DNA of 64,000 bases, taken from the NCBI GenBank assembly GCA_017979445.1, contig CM030711.1:47105560-47169559 (forward strand). The letters run 5' to 3'. How positions within the stretch are numbered: the stretch's first letter is position 1; each line of letters begins with the position of its first letter. The notes under the pieces are model-generated. The model was not told where the DNA came from. It made no database searches and saw only the letters and a list, made by a program, of their open reading frames with translations. The DNA comes from Akebia trifoliata (Eukaryota; Streptophyta; Magnoliopsida; Ranunculales; Lardizabalaceae). Of the stretch, positions 11,851-24,231 are shown piece by piece. The translations under genes and the position numbers were made by a program.

Positions 11851-14800
11851 ATGGAGAAGGAGAACAGCTTTCCTTTTCGCGATAGCTTAGCGAATACGAT
11901 GAAGAACGATAGGCGATGGAAGTCGAAACCTCTGAAGACAAGCAAAGCCTCACTTGTCATGGCTTTCTTCTCTTGTCTCGCTTGGCTATACGTTGCTGGA
12001 AGGTCTCTCTCTCTCTCTCTGTAATTCTAATTCTCCTAAGTTTCTCGATCGAATCAGGTTGATCGATAGATCGATCACAACTCGATCTTGGATTTCTTCT
12101 CTTCTTTAGTTCTAATTTGTTTGGCCTAATTTGTGAAATTAATCTTCAATTTTATTTGAATAACTAGATTGTGGCAAGATGCGGAGAACAGAATGCTACT
12201 AGCCAATCTTCTCAAGGAGAATTCAGGCCAGGTTTGTCTCCATTTCGATTAATTTTGATTTCGATATTTTCTTTGCGAAGTGCAAACTCAAAAGAGAAAA
12301 AGAGGTTTTTTTTATTTTAATTTTTGTCTTTTTTTTTTTCTTTTTTCTTTTTGGTAGCGACCGAAGGTCCTTACAGTTGAAGATAAGCTAACGATTCTTG
12401 GATGCAAGTAAGTTAATTTTTATTGAAAATCTATAGCTCATTTGTTTTTTCGTTAATTGGGTTTTGGCATTAAGACATTTGTTGGAATGATTTTTCAGAG
12501 AGTTGGAAAGGAAAATTGTGGAAGCTGAGATGGACTTGACTTTGGCAAAGAGTCAAGGATACCTCAAGCACAAACCACAAACTGGGTCTAACCAAAAGCT
12601 TCTTGCTTTTATTGGAGTTTATACTGGTTTTGGTAGTCATTTGAAGAGAAATACGTTCAGAGGGTCTTGGATGCCCAAAGGTCAGTTGGCATTCTTCCAT
12701 CCCTCCCATTCTCATAGCATAAATTCTAAATAAATAAATAATAATTATATATGATAAAATGCAAAATATGATTTGGGTTATGTTCTTTCAAATTAATTAG
12801 AATGAAAAAGTTAGAATAGCTGTGCAACATTGCTTTTGAAGTTTAACGAGTCTCTTATTGTTTTGGTCACTGCTTTCTATAGAGAAAAAATTATTTTATT
12901 CTCCATTAGAGCTATTCCTAAATTTATTTGAATATGCTCATATATGATAATGTCTTTCCTAGCCTTACTGCTCATTTTTCTAAACATTCTCATCTTTGTT
13001 GTGCTCGATTTATGAACTTTTTGTTTCTTGATATCTCAACATTCAATTCCGTTAACCATTATTGGTTCGTCGTCTTCTTGTAAATTTTTTTTTCTCCCTT
13101 TAATTTGCTTGGTACATGGCGATCACATAACATTCCCCACATTGCTCCTCCACATCATCCACCTAGCTCTAATTCTACAGGTCTCATATCCTCATCAATT
13201 TCTCCATCTTTATGTATAAGTGAACCAAAATAATCGAAATGACTTCTTTGGGTTAATTCTCTATCAGTCAAGCTTAAGTACTGCTTTTCATCACTAGGAC
13301 TGTGGTAATTGCAGTTCCACAGCTTATGTTCTGCCTTGGTTGTACTCTACTATGTGTAGGGTATTTTGAGTTCGATTAGAATTTTAAAGCTAGGGTAGAA
13401 GGAAATTGGGATCGGGTAGTCAAATTACTAATCTACACTATAAAGACTGATTTAGCAAATTATGAGTTGATTACTTGATTTAGCAACTTATGAAGTGCTC
13501 CTTGGAGAAATGACTTGATTTTTAAAACTTTCTACATTCTAATTACCAATACTTTCCAATGAGTCCACTATATAGAAACTTTCTAAACTTACTGTGACTC
13601 TTTTATCTTGTGCTTTTAGTGTGACATAATATTGTGCTCCACCCCATTCTAATGATTACTTCAAGGTGCTTCGATTTGTGTTTGAAAATTACAATGTGTC
13701 CTAAGAGATGCATTATAATGTTGACCTGTTATCAAAATTGTAGCCCTATAAAAAAATTTCTTCCAATTTTGAGATCTCAAAAGGTCATTTAACTTGAGTG
13801 ATACCCCGACTCTCCCATGGGAACTTTGACTCGGTGGATGACATGTGACTAAAAGTTGGCATCTGTCAGACTTGTTTGACTTTATAATAAGAATTTCATA
13901 TGAGGTGGGTGAGTTGACATATTTATCTCCCATGCTTCAAATTGAAGTATCTGGTTCGGAAGGTGCTTTTATGCATGAATGGTATGCTTACCCTAATTAA
14001 GAATGGTTGACAATGCACAAGTGCTTGTATTCTTCCATCTTGTGTTAATGTGAGTTAGAACATCTGTACACATTACCACATTAAACGAGCTTTGTCTGTT
14101 GGCTGTTTATGAGATTTACTTGGGGACAAGCTTTTGAGTTCTAGATTTCATTAGAATTAATATATATATATATATATATATAGGGTCCCGTTCAGCAACA
14201 AACATTTTGGCAAAACATTTTTCAAAACATATATATGGGAAATGTTCAGCAACAAACATTTTGACAAACATTTTTCAAAACATGTATATATATATGGGTC
14301 TCGTTCAGCAACAAACATTTTGGCAAAACATTTTTCAAAACATGGGTTAGAGGTTTTGGAATGGGCTGATTTTTGGTGAGGATGATCTCTACAGTGAGGA
14401 GATCATCCTCACCAAAAATCAGCCCATTCCAAAACTTCTAGCCCCATGTTTACAAGTTGAAAAATCGTGGACCGTCCATTTTTTGTAAACCATTTTTGAT
14501 AGGGTTAGAAGTTTTGGAATGGGCTGATTTTTGGTGATGATGATCTCCTCATCGTAGAGATCATTTTCACCAAAAATCAGCCCATTCCAAAACCTCTAAC
14601 GCATGTTTTGAAAAATGTTTTACCAAAATGTTTGTTGCTGAACATTTCCCTATATATATATATTGGTCGGAGTTTATTAACACATTCCCGTGGTTTGCAG
14701 GTGACGCATTAAGGAAACTTGAGGATAGAGGGGTGGTCATGCGTTTTGTTATTGGTCGGAGGTCTTCTAGAACACTTAAAACTTGTGTTTCCTTTCTACT

Positions 14801-17800
14801 AAGTTGTCATTTCTTTTTTCCGTTTTTGTGCATAAGTTTGCTTTGAATTGGCTAATCGTCTATCATTACTTGAATGTTGGAAACTGGCAGTGCCAATCGA
14901 GGTGATAGCTTAGATCGTAATATTGATGAGGAAAATCGCCAGATGAAGGATTTCTTGATTCTTGTAAGTTAATTGGATTTCAGTCTCTATACACCTTTGA
15001 ATATTTCATTCTTGTGCCTTTTGAATTTAATGACAAACAACCATTTTTTTAGTTATACAGAATATAGTGTCTGTTTGGTCGTGTTAGGTCGCATTAAAAT
15101 TCATTTTACATATCCTTAATTGGATTTTTCTTGATCCTGTGACAGTAGACCCTGGCCAGATTAGCTTCAATGTTCTTTGTCTGACATTAATCTTGACATT
15201 GAACTAGTCTACATGTTGTTTGTCTGACATCAATGAAAGTCTATTCTGATGCAATAAATAATTCAAATTTGTATTTTATATAAAATTTTAACTCCAAAAC
15301 ATAAATCATGAAATAAAAATCTTAACACAAAAACTTAAATGATGGTATGATGAGTGTGTCTTTTCAAACTCAGGCAATTTATTCCATCCCTTTTCATGAG
15401 TTTTTTGGCTTACTCAAGAACTTGAGATGCTTTTACATGTAAATTACAAGGATGGTCATGAGGAGGCTCAAGAAGAGTTGCCCAAGAAAGCGAAGTTCTT
15501 CTTTAGTGCTGCAGTTGAAAATTGGGATGCAGAATTCTATGTAAAAGTTGATGACAACATCAACCTTGACCTTGGTAAAGTTTTAATAGTTCCTTTTTTT
15601 TTTTAAGGACTGGAATCGGTGTGTAAAATTCTGATTGGGAAAATTACTAAAAGAGAGTTAAATATTTTAATATTTACAAAAAGAATCTTTTTTTTTTTAA
15701 ATTACCAAAAACGAATTAAGTCGCTGGACAGTCTAGCATTTTAGTAACTCGCTGGACTGTCCAGCGTTTTAAATGTAATTATAAAAGCACCCCACAAATT
15801 AATAAGGGCAACCCACACCATAGCCTAATTGTTTTGTCTTATATGGGTTAAAAGTTTTGGAATGAGCTGATTTTTGGTGAGGATGATCTATGAAGAGATC
15901 ACCCTCACCAAAAATCAGCCCATTCTGAAACTTCTAACCGCATCAAAACTGGTTTACAAAACAAATGGACGATTCATGGTTCTTGAACTTGTTTTGATGC
16001 TGTTAGAAGTTTCATAATGGGCTGATTTTTTATGAGGATGATCTCCTCATCATAGAGATCATCCTCACCAAAAATCAGCTCATTCCGAAACTTTTAAGCC
16101 ATATAATACAAAACAATTCGGCTATGGTGTGGGTTGCCCTTATTAATTCGTGGGGTGCTTTTATAATAACCCCCGTTAAAGCAAAACGCTGGACGGTCCA
16201 GTGTTTTAACTACTCCAAGGGCTTCGGTAAAGCAATGAATTTTAACAAATTAAAACGTTGGACAGTCCAGCGACTTAATTCGTTTTTGGTAATTTTTGAA
16301 ACAATATATTCTTTTTTGTAAATATTAAAATGTTTGACCCTCTTTTAGTAATTTTCCCTATGTTTTTTTGTCCATAGAATTTTGTCACATCTTCCATACT
16401 GTTTTCTGGCTTATCAGATGGGTTAATTGGAATTCTTGAAAGCCACCGCGGTCAAAATGGTGCTTATATGGGGTGCATGAAATCTGGGGAAGTGATAAAC
16501 GAACTGTATGTACTTCTTTTCTTCAACTTTATGGTTATTAATATCTGTTTCATCTACGATAGGTCTTGTAAAGGTGGTATTTCCTTTAGGTAATGCCACA
16601 TCAGTTTATCACAGAGGAATAGCATGTGATCAAAATACCATAAATCAAGAAGAAAGAAATGTCAAACCCTAGGAGATAGTTGGGTATTGACATAAGGAGA
16701 TAAGAAACAGAATGTAAAGGAGAAACCTTAAAACAAATTGAATATTAGTGCTCTAATACCATATTTAATTTGGATCAATGTATAAAGGGGGAGGGAGCAA
16801 TAACATTGTTGACCCTTTTAAGGGAATAAAACAAAAATAACTCGTCTACCTGTACTTAATAAAAGTAAGGACTAAACTAATAAAAAAGAAAGATGTAAAG
16901 CTCATATAATTAATACTATCAACAACAAGTAAATTAAATCCCTTCCCACCATCCAGCATTCATTTTGCCATTACAACTTTTGAAAGAGAAATTATAGCAC
17001 ATATCTAAGGAGCATAGACACTCGCCAACTCATTGATCTATTTCTCTTCAATCTTAACTAATAATACATGCATAAATTGCAAACTTGGAAAAAGCTTTAT
17101 GAGGGATAAATTTTTGCTGTAAACTAACTCATTGACCCAAAATTATGAGCATTCAAAAAATCTCAAGGGAAAAAAGGCATTTTTTCTATAAAGTTTCCGC
17201 CTTGGTTGTTAAAGGGAAAGCAAACATAGGAAGCAACACTTCACATCATTTTTTTAATTATCTCTGATATTGTGTCACACAATTTTGAAAATTGTTCACA
17301 ACTTCAACAATGCATATACTTGCCATATCTTCATATTACTTTGCATATTTTTGGTCTTTTGGTTATGCTAAATATGGAAACATTTTGGAACTGAGAGGAT
17401 TTATTTTCAGCTTTTGATCAATAAAATCCTTATTAATTTTTTTCAGGGGAAAGCCGTGGTATGAACCTGACTGGTGGAAATTTGGGGATGAGAAGTCGTA
17501 AGCATCTTGCTAATATTTGGTTCCTTTACTTTTTGCTGATCCCATCTTTATCCTACAAGTTTGGGTCACATTTGACTTCATTTTCATAGTTTTATTCGAG
17601 GAAAAGCAAAAGAAAAGAGGTGGCCACCATACAAGGAAACAAAACAAAGTAAAAGATACAAGATCCTCAAATGTCATATAACATATCACTTGAAAAGAAA
17701 GTCCTCAAGAAAAGCTCCTTTGAACTCCTTAAACAACCTGCTCCAAGAAAAGATGAGGCCCTAGATTTGATAAGTTGACCTCCAGAAGCAGATCCTCCTT

Positions 17801-20800
17801 CCCTTCAAAAATTCTGTTTTTCTGCTCTAACTAGATAACTCAACACATGACCAACAGTGTTATAGATCCTAGAATTCTCTTCTTAATATGAGTGATACAA
17901 TGCATACCAAATCGCCAATAAAGAACTTACTGAGCCTTTCTTGGGAAGTCACAATGGAGTAGAAGATGATTGATCGACTTTCCAACTACCTTCAAGTAGA
18001 AGGAAAACATTGGTTATAGTCTTCTGTCTATTAATTGAATGATCAACGATTAGAAAGCCTTACATACAGAGAAATACATGTTGAAGGGCATGTGTCTCCC
18101 TCAAAGATTAGATATTTCTCATCTTAATCATCTGCCTTCACGAGGACTTCTCTGAAAGAATCGGGCCTCCTTGACCTATAGATCTTGTTTAGAATCTTAC
18201 TTCTTATCATTCATCTTCAATTGAGCACATCCATCTTTGTTTCTTCACCGCTATTAACACCATTAGAGAGTCAATTCACAACTAGTGAGGGATTACTTCT
18301 AGACAAAAAGTTCCAAATATTTCATTGAATTTTTAAAACTACTAGTGGATTCTTCACGTCCAAAATTTTCCCAGTATCTTTTTGAATCCCTTCTCACGTA
18401 GCGGGAGCGTATAAGTCAATAGATTCAAAAGAAATTAAGAGATTGTGTTCAATGGAACACACATAATCAATTTGAATCAATAGATTCAATTAATAAACAA
18501 ACAATAGCTTAAAGAAGATAAATAAAAGGACTGGAAAGTAACTAAGAGATAAAAGAGAATTGTATTGATATGTTTGAGTTCATTTAATTTCATTTTTTAA
18601 GCTCCTTCTATAGATAACTTCATCATAACGACTTAGAAACCACTTAAAATACTAAAAAGTAATTTTATAATCTATATGTAATATAATACTAACTTTCTAA
18701 ACCTATTATAACTCTATCTGGACACTTCTAAGCACTTCTAATAATAGCCTAAAGAATAAAAACAAATTAGAACAAAATAGAAACCTAAAAACAAATTAGA
18801 AACTAGACAAAATAGAAACTTCCTAAAGTTGAAATAAAAACTAACCTAACAACTTCTAAATAACTTAAAACTGAACTAAACTAAATACATGTGACAATCA
18901 AAATTGGGTTGAGTATGGACTTAATCGGGTCAACCAGAACCAGGCTGGTCTATCCGAGTTGACTCGGTCAAACTGAGTCAATTCTGCCATGAAAATTCTC
19001 TCCTCTTCGCATTTTTTACAGTCCAACTTCTCTTGAAAATCAGGTAGATGTCCTACATCACTGGTACCAACATCACCTTGTGTCCAAATGGTATTAAGAA
19101 AATAACGACCTGATTCTACAAGCGTACAAACTATCCTTACCCATGTCTATTATGCATACGCTAGAGTCTGCGTTAGCTTTATTTACATTTAATTTTTATT
19201 TCATTTTGTGGTTGAAACATTGAAAGAAAAAAAAAAGAGCTTTGGCTAATAGCCGAATATCTGTAAGAAGATGGCAATGTGATAACCGATAAAAATCGTG
19301 GGGATATTCTTACTTGCTTCCCTCCTTTATGTCCTCCATTCTATACAAAAATCTCAAACTAAACACATAGTAACAAGATAAAGTGAGCAGCAGATCTCTT
19401 TTTGAAAATGTTTAATGGCATAGATTATTCAATAAGGAGCTCCTAACAAAGTTGGGAGGCATAACGAATGTTAAATGTCTCCAAATGTCAGCACATATCT
19501 ATGTTGTCTAGATACTTCAACATTCCTAGTGTAACGATATGGCAGTATCTACATGACAGGATATGCTAATATTAGATACAATATGGCTACTATGCTGTGA
19601 TTTTTCCTATTGTACTCTTTGTTATTTTCCCAGTTCATGACAACTTCCTCATTTGTTTTATTGATTTTTCTTTCCAGTTACTTTCGGCATGCAGCTAGTC
19701 AACTACTTGTACTCTCAAAAAATTTGGCTCGATATATCAACATAAACAGGTTAGTTATTAATTCCTTAACTGGTCCTCTGATCTCTTCCTTGGCTAAGAG
19801 GTGAGCTTAAGTGTAAAAATTCTGGTCATATGCAGTGCATCTCTACATACGTATGCTCATGATGATACATCAGTGGGATCATGGATGATGGGCCTTGAAG
19901 CAACCTACATTGATGACAATCGGTTTTGCTGCGGCTACTCCAGACAAGGTGAACCTGCTTCAATGGTGCTACTGAAATAATTGTTTGTCTACACATTCCT
20001 ATCTCTAATGCATGGTGTGAGTATGGGTGTCAAAATCCAACACGGGTATGGAGTGTTGCATTTGACAATCCTAGAAAAATAGGATTCATGGACTCTGCAT
20101 TATATTTAAAAATAATTTAGGCATAGAAATTATTTTGTAGTGGAATAAGTATTGTCATGGATTATGTGATAGATATCTTATGGTATCTACCATATACTTA
20201 TGGGCTAGAAAATATATGTAAAGTTATATTCACTACAAAAAAAAATAAATAAATAAATCAATTGGAAAGGATTTAACCTATGATGCATTGGGTATGGGCA
20301 TGGTTATCCTACCAATTTCCCGAAATCAATTGTAAGGATTAAGTTCACATAATGTTTTAAATGCTAAAGACAAACATACACAAATATGTGTGTAGATATG
20401 CAACAATAAGTCCATAATCAAAATAAGTTCAATAAAATAGTTTATTTAAAATTTCTTATGAAGTTTATAATGTGATACTGATATATTATGATATTCATAT
20501 TAATATATGATTCTTCATGAAGGTGCCAACTTGGTGAGTTGGTGAAGTCTCTGAATGGTAATACTACATTCCTGGGATCAAAACCCCACCTTCACCTGTT
20601 TTCCCATCAAATATTTTTTGGTTTCATTGTAAAAGGACAAAACCTGACGTGCCTTGTATGATTGTATCTGAAACCATATCCACATCATATTGTACATTTG
20701 TACTAGTAAATTTTTTTTTTAATATACATGTATGTGAGCATTATAAGTAACAACTCATAACTATTATAAATGTTAATCAGTATCTTGCAACTAGGAAAGA

Positions 20801-21101
20801 AACACAATTTCAGAACCCCATCGTCACACTTACACCTATCAAATAAACTAAAAAAGAAAGGAAGGAAACAAAATTTCAGAAGTGTCACTGGAGTCTATGG
20901 AATGTTGAAGTCTGATATGTGTCCCCGACAGGGCACTTCGCCCTTTCAGAAGAATCTGTTCTCATTCATCTCTAGTTTTACTCTGTCCTGATTTTTTTAT
21001 TTTTTTTATCGATTTTTTTCTTTTACCGCTTGATGAAACACAATCATGTTAACTACCTTATCTTTTTTTTCTTTCCAGACAAAGTGTGTTCCCTGGCTTG
21101 A
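11851..21101 (+). CDS. HPGT: Hydroxyproline O-galactosyltransferase-type GT31 enzyme
   Basis: Twelve exons: 11851-12002, 12168-12231, 12358-12407, 12499-12680, 14701-14761, 14891-14963, 15451-15574, 16418-16505, 17447-17497, 19678-19749, 19836-19948 and 21079-21101. They give 350 aa, the usual HPGT length. Residues 33-49 ([17 protein letters not shown]) are a type II Golgi anchor after a basic tail. A DUF4094-like stem follows, then the GT31 catalytic domain with [10 protein letters not shown], the metal-binding DDN at 228-230 (FYVKVDDN), [31 protein letters not shown] and the C-terminal [19 protein letters not shown] and KVCS. Plant HPGT1-3 add the first galactose to hydroxyproline of arabinogalactan proteins; that role is inferred from family resemblance. 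The transposon insertions noted in introns 4, 7 and 9 leave the splice sites intact. Confidence 0.9.
14159..14295. repeat. (TA)n tract with two stacked solo MITE termini
   Basis: After (TA)n at 14159-14182 come two successive copies of the same terminus (TTCAGCAACAAACATTTTG...TTTTTCAAAACAT) at 14183-14230 and about 14237-14283, each followed by TA-rich sequence. The complete element starts at 14296 with a third copy. The first two have lost their core and other end. Confidence 0.7.
14296..14650. mobile_element. Double-hairpin MITE, copy A (HPGT intron 4)
   Basis: This 355-bp element has ends TTCAGCAACAAACATTTTGG and its complement before GAACATTTCCC. Hairpin 1 is at about 14344-14445 and hairpin 2 at about 14503-14603. 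Each hairpin pairs GGAATGGGCTGATTTTTGGT with its complement, with a spacer containing GGACCGTCCA-like sequence between them. It is flanked by (TA)n on both sides. It ends 50 bp before exon 5 of the HPGT gene. Non-coding. Confidence 0.85.
15637..16358. mobile_element. Large double-hairpin MITE with extended arms, copy B (HPGT intron 7)
   Basis: 722 bp bounded by GGGAAAATTACTAA and its exact complement TTAGTAATTTTCCC. The outer arms run about 190 bp each and carry several CGCTGGACNGTCCAGCG-like small palindromes (around 15723, 15752, 16188 and 16257). Inside are the family's two hairpins (about 15845-15945 and 16005-16100). The inner termini (GTAATTATAAAAGCACC, GGGCAACCCACACCATAGCC) match those of copy F at 59470. 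I find no convincing target duplication. It ends 59 bp before exon 8. Confidence 0.8.
17590..18200 (-). pseudogene. Decayed LINE reverse-transcriptase tail (zf-RVT region) in HPGT intron 9
   Basis: Read on the minus strand from about 18030, the frame gives [10 protein letters not shown], then with a frame change [12 protein letters not shown] near 17820. These match the zinc-finger and C-terminal tail typical of plant L1-type LINEs (HLLLHCDF..., WLERNxRIFEGKE). Several Trp codons read as stops (for example TAG before LEQ), and frames shift. It lies antisense to the host gene inside a 2.2-kb intron. Confidence 0.65.
20522..20620 (+). mobile_element. tRNA-related SINE in HPGT intron 11
   Basis: It starts GGTGCCAACTTGGTGAGTTGG, has a B-box-like GGGATCAAAACCC near 20575, and continues TTCACCTGTTTTCCCATCAA. 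It is a diverged relative of the SINE at 1363. Confidence 0.5.
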
Positions 21102-21901
21102 GTAGCAAAGAATGATTCATTTCAAGTTTTGGTACATCCACCAAACACGTAAGATGATCTCGTCATTCAGGAGTTTAGTATAAGACTGAAGATGCCTTTA
21201 AAACATGCTGCATTCATTTTTTTGATGAGTCCAAAAGCAGTGGGATTTATTGATCAAGAGCGGAACCAACGAAATATGTTCAATTTTTGCTGATAGTGAT
21301 ACGCAGATTGAGTTGTAGCTATAGATATCGTCTTGCAGAATTTATATTGATTCACCATGTCAGAAACATCGAGTGATTGAGGCTCTAATTCTATATTATT
21401 CTGCTTTGATATTCCATTCTTGTATATTCATTTTCCATTTTTAAACACGATTGGCTTTTGATTGATTTGGGTTTCTCGTGTCTATAACTCATCATGGACG
21501 TGGCATTGGTTTTTTATCCGTTTGGAAGACTAATATACCGTTAAAGTTTAATCAAATCTGTGGCAATATTGTGGGTTAGATGTGTTGAAAATTGTACCAA
21601 AAGCTACCTTTTATTCCAATTCTAATTCATTTATTTGAAGTATAAGCCACTCTGCTTCCAGCTAATAGCCTGATCTTTCCCTTGTTAGGGTTGTCAATGG
21701 ATCGGGTCAAACCAGTGATTTCATTTGATCCAATTCTATAGGGTGTATTGGGTCAGATCTGGACCTATAAGCTCTTACCTGCCAATTAGCATTCGCCATA
21801 GAGATCTTTTGCTTTTGAAAGAGAGATCCTTTAATGGCCCAGCCCTAAGATGATCAAATTTTCCATGAAACTTTATAAATTAGAATGACTATCAGGGCAC
21901 A
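21102..21901. other. HPGT 3' flank and intergenic DNA
   Basis: Probable 3' untranslated region followed by unique-looking AT-rich sequence. Nothing coding is recognised. Confidence 0.45.
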
Positions 21902-22100
21902 TTGTTTTAAATCTCGTCCAAGTTTATCTTAGTATCGTCCACCAACAAGAAGAGTTGGCAAGTCATTTCAAAGACATGGTCTGTTCTAATTCTATGGCAT
22001 TTTTTTAAAATTTCGTCCGAGACGACTCAAATAAATCGGATATCTCGTCCGAGACGACTTGATCTCATTCATAGATGAGACAAGATGTCAAAAACCATGT
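21902..22100. repeat. Short copy of the CATGGTTTT TIR family
   Basis: It runs from TTGTTTTAAATCTCGTCC to GTCAAAAACCATG and contains several TCTCGTCCGAGACGA-type palindromes, as in the copies at 3930 and 63846. Its left terminus is diverged. Confidence 0.4.
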
Positions 22101-22850
22101 CGGAGTGAATATGGAATATTTATACAGTGATTTTGCCAACATGTATGCCTTAAAAGACGAATAAATGGTGTTTTGTGAATATTTAATCACTGGGACAAAG
22201 ACAAAAAGGTAATTATATTCATGATATTGAACCAAGTCAAAAGGTAGAGATGCCAATAAATAAAACTTTGGTTGCTTTGCTAATTCAACAAAGTGAGGTG
22301 AAGAAAAAGTTTGCAAATGAAGGGAAATATCTCACTTATAAACGAATTTTAACAAAGAAAAAGAAAGGTAGTTTTGAAGGTAAAGTGAGTTTGCCAAAAC
22401 CCTTCAATTTTTCTCCAAAAATCCACCATCTTCAATTTCTATGGCAAAATTTTAATCTGTGCTCTTCGGTCAAAATATTCTCTACTACACATCAGTAGAA
22501 AAATAGGTGCGAACGATGAAAATGAAAGTAAAATTGTCACTAAAAAGAGTGTTGATTTTCTAACTAGAAAGGTTTTACTCGGTTATAAAGATGTGCAGTT
22601 GGGTATCCCAAGGAAAAAAGATCTATGGTTATGTGTCTATGACACATCATCTGAGTATTGACCAAAGTGAAGACTTTTTTTATTTTAGAAAATCATTATT
22701 CTTAAAAAATAAAAAACAAATCAAAGTAAAATAAATGCAAATAAAAAATAAAGAGAGAACACAGCACAAAATTTATGTGATTTGACAAGATTGCTCACCC
22801 TCTCGGGGACTAAAATTAAAAAAAGAAAAACAAAGCCTTATTTGAACCCT
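22101..22850. other. Intergenic DNA with a diverged MITE remnant
   Basis: Around 22540-22700 the phrases GTATCCCAAGG and ATCTATGGTTATGTG recall the interior of the GAGTCGTGCTGG and GAGTNATGAT MITE families, but the ends are not recognisable. An 82-codon open frame at 22250-22498 matches no family I know and I do not call it a gene. Confidence 0.35.
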
Positions 22851-23211
22851 TACATTGTGTTTGAATTGAGAGAAACAAAGAGAAGAAAAGAGAAAATAAA
22901 TAAGTTTCTCTCCATTTCTCTTGTTTGGATTGTTAAAATGCGAGAGAAAAAAGAATTAGAGAGAAGAGAGAAAAAAAAGATTAATTTTATTTCTCTCTAA
23001 AAGTGGAGAGAAGAGGAGAAAAACCCTTTTAAAATATTTTATAATTCCAACTCTGCCCCTAGATCACTTTTAAGATATTTTAAATTTTCAAAATTGTCTC
23101 AAGTTCTTTCTTGTCAATCCAAACATGGTGGAGGGAAATTGAGTTTCTCTTCTCTTCTCTTTTCTTAATGAGTTTCTCTTCTCTCCACTTCTCTCAATCC
23201 AAACATAGCCT
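22851..23211. mobile_element. Purine-rich MITE with TTGGATTGAGAGAA-like ends
   Basis: The left end TGTGTTTGAATTGAGAGAAA pairs with the right end CTCTCAATCCAAACATAGCC. The interior is dominated by GAGAGAAAA and its complement TTTCTCTC. GGCTATGTTTGG-type ends are frequent on plant hAT/PIF MITEs. No duplication is resolved. Confidence 0.45.
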
Positions 23212-23452
23212 TAAAAAAAGTCGGTTATGAATTTGTAGTCCGAACAAAGACGAAATTGCCTCTAAGAAAAAAGTCGTGAAATTGAATTTAAAAAAGGGAG
23301 GGCTAGGTGTTCCACCACGAGCCCCACCTTCAAGTCATCACAGAATTGAACTTGTAGATCTGCTACTTGAAATAGAATCATTTATATCAATACAAAACAA
23401 CTTCCAACAGAAGACAACACACAGATACAACAATCTTCAATATGTCAAAAAT

Positions 23453-23819
23453 GAGTAGCGTTCAATGGCCAACATTTTGGCAAACACATTTTTCAAAACA
23501 TGGGTTAGAGGTCTTGGAATGGGCTGATTTTTGGTGAGGATGATCTCTATAGTAAGGAGATCATCATCACCAAAAATCAGCCCATTCCAAAACTTTTAAC
23601 CTCATCAAAAATGGTTTACAAAAAATGGACGGTTCACGATTTTTCAACTTGTAAAATGGGGCTAGAAGTTTTAGAATGAGCTGATTTTTGGTGAGGATGA
23701 TCTCCTCACCGTAGAGATCATCCTCACCAAAAATCAGCCCATTCCAAGACCTCTAACCCATGTTTTGAAAAAGTGTTTGCCAAAATGTTTGCCAAACTGT
23801 TGGCCACGGATAGGGACCC
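23453..23819. mobile_element. Double-hairpin MITE, copy C1, with 9-bp duplication
   Basis: This 367-bp element has the two-hairpin core (arms GGAATGGGCTGATTTTTGGT and complement, spacer AATGGACGGTTCACG). Its termini contain ACATTTTGGCAAACAC at left and the complement, then GGCCACGGATAGGGACCC, at right. It is flanked by GTCAAAAAT at 23444-23452 and again at 23820-23828, a perfect 9-bp duplication. This is one of two copies that reveal the insertion mechanism. Confidence 0.9.
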
Positions 23820-23839
23820 GTCAAAAATATATATATATA

Positions 23840-24220
23840 GGGTCGGGTTCCTGCAACACACATTGCGACACACATATAGACAACGTGTTTGTCTTATATG
23901 GGCAAAAATGTTTGGAATGGGCTGATTTTTTGTGAGGATGATCTCTGTGACGAGGGGATCATCCTGGCAAAAAATCATCCCATTCCAAAACTTGTAACCC
24001 CATCAAAATTGATTTACAAAAATTGGACGGTCTATAATTTTTCAACAAAAATTGGACGGTCTACAAGTTTCATAATGAGCTGATTTTTGGCAAGGATGAT
24101 CTCCTCACCACAGAGATCATCCTCACAAAAAATCAGCCCATTCCAAACATTTTTGCCCATATAAGACAAAACACGTTGTCTATATGTGTGTTGAAATGGT
24201 TGTCGTTTGAACCTGACCCA
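23840..24220. mobile_element. Double-hairpin MITE, copy C2, CACACATATAGACAAC terminus
   Basis: It has the same core but a different end module: GGGTCGGGTTCCTGCAACA, then CACACATATAGACAACGTG, mirrored at the right by CACGTTGTCTATATGTGTG and GAACCTGACCC. The spacer is shortened and contains a small tandem repeat of AAAATTGGACGGTCTA. (TA)n lies on both sides, between copies C1 and C3. Confidence 0.85.
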
Positions 24221-24231
24221 TATATATATAT

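Noticed and set aside
22250..22498. 82-codon open frame as a small gene
   Set aside because: Lys-rich composition without known motif, no introns or neighbours supporting it, and it lies in repeat-rich DNA.
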